Of a DNA stretch of 64,000 nt, positions 48,401 through 57,400 are shown piece after piece. The DNA is taken from positions 58,244,034 through 58,308,033 of the forward strand of contig OX377202.1 of the NCBI GenBank assembly GCA_947396885.1, in the 5' to 3' direction. Each line of letters begins with the position of its first letter. Position 1 is the stretch's first letter. The stretch comes from Heligmosomoides polygyrus polygyrus (lineage: Eukaryota; Nematoda; Chromadorea; Rhabditida; Heligmosomidae). Both the position numbers and the translations under genes were made by a program. The notes under the pieces are model-generated. The model ran no database searches and was not told where the DNA came from. It saw only the letters and a program-made list of their open reading frames with translations.

Positions 48401-51400
48401 GAAATTCGTCTTTTTCCCACAAGGGCAAAGGCATATTAAGGGACATGTGCCGTAGTCCTTCGTCGACCCTTAATCGTTTCAAGTTCGACTCGCATTTAGG
48501 CTAGGCAGTTATCTATCAACCAGACTTCAGCAGCCTAGGGGCACCAAGCGTCTGGTTGGGGCTTCGCCCCCAAACCTCGAGAATAGAACAACCCGAATCC
48601 TCCTCCATTCTCCTTAGGCCTTCTCACTTTTGTTAAGTAAAAAATCGCATGTCCGCGATTTATTCTCTGAAATGTTCGTTCTCTAGGTAGCGAGAAATAG
48701 ATCATGGGAGTCCCAATCCGATGTGCCTAATCTACAGAAACATGGTTAAAAATAATTGATATTGGTCAACAGGTGGACAACGTTTATTGCCTGACGGCAG
48801 TAATACTTCTCCGAATCCCGTAATTCTTTCTACCTCTTCCTACCCCCTCCATTCTAGTACTTTCCCTACATATGTGCTGGCAAATAAACGGAGTGAGAGC
48901 CAAACACATGTGATACCTAATCCCGACTCACGTGTCACCACGTTGCCGCGACGTCTATGACACTTCTTCACCCCGACCCACGTGCCACGACTTCTGTTAC
49001 CCGTCTTCAGAAACCCAACGCACATTGGACGATGTTGAGGGAAAATTTCCTTTTTTTTCTAGTCTCCCTTATTCCCCCCCCCTTTCGTGGCCCCCTTTGC
49101 TGATCCCCTCTGCACTGCCTCGTTCCCCCCCCCTACTGATATTACTCAGAACACCTAGGCACGTTGGACGACGCCTTCAGGACGTCTTCTTATTGTGGCA
49201 GTGACCCAGACGTTTGACCTGATGGCTGAGTCCGTGTTCGGCAAGTTGGACGCCGATGACCACCCAAGGAGTGGTCTCCCGCTAACAAGTAAGTAGATCG
49301 CGAGCAGGCGAGGCGGGAAGCGGACTGCATAAAAGGCCGGCAGCAGGAGGCCTTGGCATGCTAAGGTCGGGTCCACGACTCCCCAGTTGTGGATATTGTT
49401 CTCCTTATCTCTCCCTTAATAAATCTCTACATTTCTCTCTCTCACCAAGTGGCTCTCGGAGCAGACGGGTCGCAGGAAGGAGACCCAGCAGATTTGTATA
49501 CCAGGCAGAGAGGTATACAACAGTGGCGATCAGGAGTAGGAAGCCACTTGTCGCAAAGGAAGGTGCGACATTGTCTCGAGCTCAAGAAGGAAGAGCTCCA
49601 GGTGGCCTTGTTGCGAACAACACTGACTGTTGTTCTGGAAGAGAGAGCGCGTGTAGCCTGTAAGAGGCTAGTTGGAGAGAAACCGAGTGGATAGAAAGGT
49701 TCTGTGATTGGAGTTGAAAGAGAAACCATGGATCCTCAGCTGGTGATGACAATGTTTAAAGAGCTCATGGAGGAGCAGAGGAAGATAGCGGAAAAGCAGC
49801 AAAAGGATGATTGCCATGGTTATGAGTCAAATGGTAGGGACGAGTAGAGTTAAGAGGGAACCCGAAGAAGTATCCGTTCCCAGCGTGATGTCGGCATTGA
49901 GCAATCGGCTCGAGAGATTCGTATTCGATCCAGAGACGGAGATGAGCTTTACCAGGTGGTATTCAAGGTACAAGGAGGTGCTGGTTGACGATGCAAGGCA
50001 ACTACCGGAGAGTGCCAGAGTCAGACTGCTCTGTGAAAAGCTAGACTCAACCACATTTGAGAAGTACCAGAGGCATGTACTGCCACGAGAGGTGTCTCAG
50101 ATTGGTTTTGATGAAACAGTGATTACACTGAAGCAGCTGTTTGACTTTAAAACGTCAGAGTTCACCACGAGGTACCAATGTTTGAAGTTGGAGAAAAGTG
50201 AGTGTGAAGACTACCTCAGCTACACGGGTAGAGTGAACGAATTCTGCGAGAAGACGAAAATCCATCAGCTGGATTCTGATGGAATTAAATGTTTGCTATG
50301 GATTTTCGGTCTGAAATACCAGAAGGAGGCTGAAATAAGGCAACGGCTCATTGCAGTGCTGGACAGAGAGTACAACGAAGGAAGGAAAGTGTCACTCCAG
50401 GAGTTGCACAAGGAATGTGAGAAGTTCTTGAGTCTGAGGAGGGACAGTGACACTATTGCTGGCAACGTGAAAGTTGTAGAGGAAACTCACAAGGTTGAAA
50501 AGAAGCCAGTGGTTTGCTGGAATTGTGAAGGACAGCATTATGCGAGGCAGTGTAAGTTGAAGCCCTGGTTTTGCAAAAAGTGTAAGGAGACTGGACATAA
50601 GGAGAAATACTGCGATACCGTCTTCCGAGGAAATGGTGCTCGCAAGAGTGGCACAGCTGCAAGACATCGCAGTAAAAACAGTAGTAAGAGGACTAAGCAA
50701 GGCTCCAAAAGGCACGTTAGAGTGATCATAGCGAATGCCGCTGCCGATGTCAATTCGACACGCATGTATGTGGAGGCAGTGGTAAACAGTCACCGAGTGG
50801 AGTTCTTGCTCGACACTGGCTCGGACATAACCCTGCTAAATGAAGATGTCTGGAGGCATATGGGAGCTCCAAAGCTTGAGAGGACAAATGTCGTTGTTAA
50901 AAACGCCAGTGGAAGTTCCATGAAGATACATGGGAAATTGTGGTGTGAATTCAAGATGAAGGGCCTTAGAGCGGAAGGCTACGCGTATGTAACGCCCTTC
51001 AACTCCCTTATGGGACTAGAGTGGATCCAGAAAAATGAGGAGATGATGTACCATATGAAGATGATGGTAGCGCAAGTGAAAGTGAAGGACTCCAATCTGG
51101 GAGAGGAATTGAAGAAGACCTTTCCTAGTGTTTTTGAAGAGGGTCTGGGACTCTGCACAAAGGAGAAAGCTGAACTACAGCTTGTGCAGAATGCTCGTCC
51201 AGTTTTTCGAGGTTGCAGACCAGTAGCGCATGCTGCAGTAGAGTCCGTCGACAAAGAACTCGATAGACTTCTGCAAATGGGTGTGATAGCCCCGGTGAGC
51301 CACAGTGAATGGGCTGCACCAATAGTATGCGTAAAGAAGCAGAATGGGAAGTTGAGAGTTTGCGCAGATTTCTCAACGGGTCTTAACAAAGCATTGCAGT

Positions 51401-54400
51401 CTTTCGATTATCCTTTACCAGTGCCAGAGGATATCTTTGCGTCGTTAAATGGAGGAACGGTGTTCTCGCAGATAGATCTGTCAGATGCCTATTTGTAGAG
51501 TTATCTGAAGATGCGAAGAAGATGGTGGTGATCAACACGCACAGAGGGTTGTTTCAGTACAATCGCTTACCGTTCGGGATAAAGACTGCGCCTGGAACCT
51601 TCCAGCAGATAATGAATAAGATGGTATCAGGTCTAAGAGGAGTAACGACTTATCTGGACGATATCCTTGTGTGTGGTAGAGCGGAGCAGGAACACAAGGA
51701 AAACTTGTTTGCGTTGTTCGGAAGAATCGCGGATTACGGATTCAAAGTACGCCTGGAGAAGTGTGCGTTCTCCAAACCAGAGATACGATATCTTGGTTTT
51801 ATCGTAGACAGAAACGGTAGAAGGCCAAACCCGGATAAGGTGGAAGCTATCAAGAACATGGTGGAACCGACGAATGTCAGCCAACTGAGAGCAATCCTGG
51901 GCATGGTTACATATTATTCCGCATTCATGCCAACGATAAAGGAATTACGAGGACCGCTAGATGTTCTGTTGAAAAAGGATGTCAAGTGGGAGTGGACATC
52001 GCGACACCAGAAAGCGTTTTGTGACCTGAAGGCAGCACTGTCTAGTGAACTGAATCTCGCTCACTACGATCCTAGGCAGAAGATTGTCGTTGCGGCGGAT
52101 GCATGCGAATATGGCATCGGAGGTGTCATTTCGCATAGGTACTCAGATGTTTCTGAGAAGCCTATTGCACACGTTTCTCGATCACTGACAAGCGCTGAGA
52201 AGAACTACTCGCAGATCGAAAAGGAAGCACTTGCGCTTGTGTTCGCTGTCAAGAAGTTCCACAAGTATGTGTTCGGCAGGAAGTTTCTGCTTTTGACAGA
52301 CCACAAGCCGTTGTTAGCCATCTTCGGTGACAAGAAAGGAGTTCCGGTTTATTCAGCGAATCGACTTATGAGATGGGCGATAACTTTGCTTGGATATGAT
52401 TTTGACATAGAGTATGTCAACACAGCGAAGTTCGGTCAAGCAGATGGCTTGTCAAGATTGATGCAAAGACATCGTTATGAAGGAGAAGACATTGTGATCG
52501 CTGCTGTAGAAAGCGATGTGTCTCTGTTGTTGAAGGATTGCATCAGGAAGCTGCCTGTCACTCATGAGCACGTAGAGACGTGTACGGAAAGGGATCCAAT
52601 GCTCAAAAAGGTCAAGTCATGTGTGAGAACAGGAAGATGGTCCAAAAGAAATTCCGAGCTGGTTCCGTTTTACAACCGAAGGGAGACACTGTCAGTTGTA
52701 GGGAAGTGCCTTATGACTGGAGAAAGAGTTGTAATTCCTCGGGAACTAAAAGCGAAAGTCTTGAAAGAACTACACATAGGACATCCTGGGATTGTGAGGA
52801 TGAAGAAGTTGGCAAGAAGCTATGTGTATTGGCCGAGCGTTGATAAGGATTGTGAAGACGTAGTAAAAAAGTGTTCAAAGTGCCAGGAGAATGCGAAGTC
52901 TCCTATCAAAATGCCTTTAGAGACTTGGCCAACCCCAACTCGGGTATGGGAACGAATACACGTCGACTTCGCTGGACCGATGCATGGATATTACTACATA
53001 GTAATAGTCGATGCTTTCAGTAAGTGGTCAGAGATGGTAGAGATGAGAAACATCTCGGCGATAGAAACCGTGAAGGTTTTGAAGAGCCTGTTTGCGCGAT
53101 ATGGACTACCGCAAACCATTGTGAGTGACAATGCTACACAATTCGTGTCAGATCATTTCAAGAGTATGTGCGAAGAAGGAGGAATTGCGCACATTAGAAC
53201 TCCCCCTTATCATCCGCAGTCGAATGGGCAGGCGGAACGCTTTGTTGATACTCTGAAACGAGGTATCAAAAAGCTTAGAGGGGAGGAGAGACCTACGGAG
53301 GAAACGTTGAACGTAGTGCTAGAGGCGTATAGGACGACGCCAAATTCAACATTGAACGAGAAGACTCCCGCAGAAGTGTTCTTGGGGAGGAAAATTCGGA
53401 CGCGGCTAAGCTTGTTGATACCGCTGAAGCAGGAATCAGAAGATCCTCGCCCAAGAGAAAGGCGAGAGACAATGGAAGAACAGTTCAATAGGAAGCACGG
53501 AACTGTTTCGCGGAAGTTCAAAATTGGTGCCAAGGTATTTGTACAGCAGTGGAAAGCACCACATTTTGTCTGGACGAGAGGCGTGGTGAAAAGGCGTGTT
53601 GGAGCCGTGAACTATGAAGTTGAGGTAAACGGAAAGGTGATTCGGAAGCATGCGAATCAAATGCGTCCACGCCTTGATGGAGATGACAGTCTTGAAGACG
53701 ATTCGGCACTGAAGACACTTCTGGATGTCCTCGAGCTACAAGATGATCAACGTCGCGGTGTACCTCTTTCTCAACCCGTCAACAACGACGCAACCAATGC
53801 TACGGATCGCCAGCGCCACTCTTCTCCTCAAACGCCACCTCCTCTGCGCCGATCAACGAGGATCAGACGACCAGTCCAACGATATGGATCTCCTACCGCG
53901 TAGTTTTCTGTTGTTGAGTGTATTTGTCTAAATTCCACTTGTAATTCTGATTTTTGTAGTAGGATAAGTATTTAACAGTTTAAATTATTTTCCTACTAGG
54001 GGAGGTGTTGTGGCAGTGACCCAGACGTTTGACCTGATGGCTGAGTCCGTGTTCGGCAAGTTGTACGCCGATGACCACCCAAGGAGTGGTCTCCCGCTAA
54101 CAAGTAAGTAGATCGCGAGCAGGCGAGGCGGGAAGCGGACTGCATAAAAGGCCGGCAGCAGGAGGCATTGGCATGCTAAGGTCGGGTCCACGACTCCCCA
54201 GTTGTGGATATTGTTCTCCTTATCTTTCCCTTAATAAATCTCTACATTTCTCTCTCTCTCTCTCACCAAGTGGCTCTCGGAGCAGACGGGTCGCAGGAAG
54301 GAGACCCAGCAGATTTGTATACCAGGCAGAGAGGTATACAACACTTCTGAATCCCTACGCTTGGTCCCTATTCATACCCTGACGCGTCGCCCGCTGAATA

Positions 54401-57400
54401 TATCGTAAACATGGACAATCCGCGGCCAAGAATATATGTAGTTCGCCAGCAATTGCCCATGGTTAACGTCGCACTGTCGTAGGCATTTATTGGCCTCAGT
54501 CCCCCTCCCGTGACGTACACGGAGCATTAGCCGATTACATAAATAAATATAAAAATAAATAAATAAATAAATATATTAGTACGATAAGTGAACTATGACT
54601 GAGGTCAAGACGCTCTCGAAAGTTTCCTTTTTCAAGGGCATCGGACTCGAACTAGACGATACGTCAGCTTTTTGGGCAAAGAAGCTCACCGGATTCGCCC
54701 TGATGTGTAAGTAGTGACCTTTACGGTCGCTTTCTCCTTATGATTGTTGTGAATTTAGGTGCTAAAGCAAAAGCAGAAGCAGAAATGGGGATAGTGTACT
54801 CAATTTGTGTGTGACATAAATAAATAAATAAATAAATAAAACATGGATGATAGGTGGAGCCTTTGTTGGCGCCGGTCATGTTGCGCCAGTAAAGTGGTCC
54901 AACTCAGGTCGGATAGGAAGTGAAGGAGCATTCCCTATAGGCTGCCCTGAAAAAATCTTGATTCATCTAGCGTATAAACTACGAAGTAACGAAAGAGGGT
55001 TTAGATATACATAAAAGCTAGAACCTTCAACGCAAGCTAATGGAAGTGAAGAAGGATTACCAGAGAGCGTTTTTTGTTTGTTTGAGTTGCCACCCATTTG
55101 CAAAATAAATAAATGAATAAACAATTAAACTAGCGATGTGCCGATCTAGTCTAAAGAAAGCTTTACTACGTCTTTAATGGTCTAGTCTCAAGGGAAAGTA
55201 GTATTGCGGTTAGCTTCGAAGCAGTCACAAATAAGGGAGGATTGCGTTGCTCTAACGGTTTATTTGCGTTTGAATGCACTTACGAGAGATATGTATGAAA
55301 TATGCTGACAAGCGGCATGCATCTAAGGAAGATAGCCGCCACTTTTATATGCGCAGCAATGGACACAAGCACTTGCAGGGCTGCTGCTGTTTCTCAATTT
55401 CTTCTCGCTGAAGACCTTCGTTTCACGGTTCCAAATCGTCGCCTCGCTAGCGAAAATCGCTGCTACTGGACTTGTTATCGGAACAGGATTTTATATGCTC
55501 ATATTCCAAGGTTCGCTACGGTGGTTCATTTCCGAAATTATGAAAACAATAAAAGACAACAGAAATAGAAAATTAATTGGAAATGGTTTTCTTATACTGT
55601 ATGAAACCAGGAGAAACGAAGAACCTTCAACACCCTTTCGAAGGGTCCAACTGGAACATTGGCCACATCGTGTCCGCGCTCTTCTCTTGTCTGTTCTCCT
55701 ATGACGGCTGGGATATTCTCAACTTTGGCGCTGAGGAGATCGAGAAGCCGAAGCGGTATATGAGTTTTTATTCAGTTCTTACACCACTGGCTACCTTCGA
55801 GAGCTGCCAGCTGCATAATTAATGGCACGAGGTCTGAGGAGTACCCGGTGGCCTCAGTTGCAGGCCTTTTTCGCTGCCAACTTTGAGCTATGCTCGCGTT
55901 TTCGATTCCTGCTTGCAGCCAGCAAAAGCCATTTCTTCAGCACAACGGTTTTCATGGTTTCACTAGGTGTTTGCCTATAAGATCAATAATGACCAGTAGC
56001 ATAACAGAACTGCTGAAACTTCAGGACGATGCCGCTTGCCATCATGATCGGTATGGTCTGCATTGCGTTAATATATGTAGCCGTCAACTTCGCTTACTTC
56101 ATCGTGCTCAGTCCTAGTCAGATTCTCAGCACTGAAGCTGTGGCCATGGTTTGTTTTTAGCTTAGTTTTCAGTTAGCATGAAGGTTTTGCGCGAAGCCTC
56201 TTTGTTCGGAGGTATGGGCCGGTATCTGTGGTTTTACATTGGGGGACCGTAGACTTTTTTGATCCCTTTCATTTCAACTTTCCGCCTTTTAAGGCGGAAT
56301 GCGAAGAAAGAACGTGAGGTTCTTGCTGCGGAAATTTGTGAAGAGGACGCATAGAAATGTAGGACTTGTCACGCCAATAACTTTAACGGAGTTTAGCGGC
56401 ATCGAACCGCGATCCATTCTCATCGTGGAGCTCATGCCACCACTGTTGTAGGTTACCGCCCCGCATCAAATGTATCCGCAGTTCTTGGCGGCATTCTGTG
56501 CAATCACTGCGGAGAACTACGCCTACTCTAACTTTACAATTAACTAAAAGCATTAGCTTTCGAAAATTGCTCCTGTTGACGGATGTGGGCGACGACTCGC
56601 CGACGGCGGCAAGCCCGCATGTCGCAGAACTCTGCTCCAGGCATAAACTGTGCCTAACCTAGAGAAACACGGACATTGTGGACTCCGAAAATGCCGTCAA
56701 TGACATGACCTTTCGACCACATAGGGAAGAATTCTTTCCTTCCCATCATTCGACACGTACCCCTCTCCGACATGCCAGTAAGGGAGCGGTCATTTTGATA
56801 GCCTCTTTACGTCTTCCAAACAGCCAAAGCACATTTCTTATTCATGAATACATGGGCCGTCAACATGATGCCTCTAATGAACATTTGCTACCGCTGGAGG
56901 TGTGCCACATTTCAGAAGTTCGCCCAGGTTGCTCTGGGCAAGGCTGACTTCATCATGCCGATATTCGTCGCTGTCCTGCTCGTGGGTTCGATGAACAGCA
57001 CGATGTTCTCTGCCAGCAGGTTCCTAGCATTAATAAATCTTCGTGTGGCTGCTTTCTACTGTGTGGGTCGTTCAGGTACCTTCAAGCCGCCTCCAAACAG
57101 GGACATCTGCCGACGTTTATCAGCGCTATCAACCCTGTCACTGACTCTCCTAGAACTGCCCTCGTCGTGCATGTACGTTGGTTTGACCCCCTTCTTCTCA
57201 TACTGCTGGAGAGACTGCCATATCGTTTCCTCACAAACTCTTTGTCATTTCTGCTCTCTACCACTGATCATATACCGTGCACCAGCTTTATAGCTAAAAC
57301 ATCCTTGCGTTCTTCCCGTTCTTCACAGAAAAACCTACTTTCACAGAAAATATCGGGTTATTGCAAGCGTTAAAGGCAGAAACAGGGTGCACTATTCAGA

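Larger units (their letters stand above)
49194..54343 (+). mobile_element. Ty3/gypsy-type LTR retrotransposon, nearly intact
   Basis: 5.15 kb with LTRs of 329 and 335 bp that differ by three substitutions I can find plus three extra CT units in the 3' LTR. The order gag, protease, reverse transcriptase, RNase H, integrase identifies Ty3/gypsy. The flanking 5-mers cttat and cttct match at 4 of 5 positions, so the target duplication is probable but imperfect. Lesions are few: one apparent frame change near 49800 and one at about 51495. It is sense to the host gene, inside intron 3. Confidence 0.93.
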
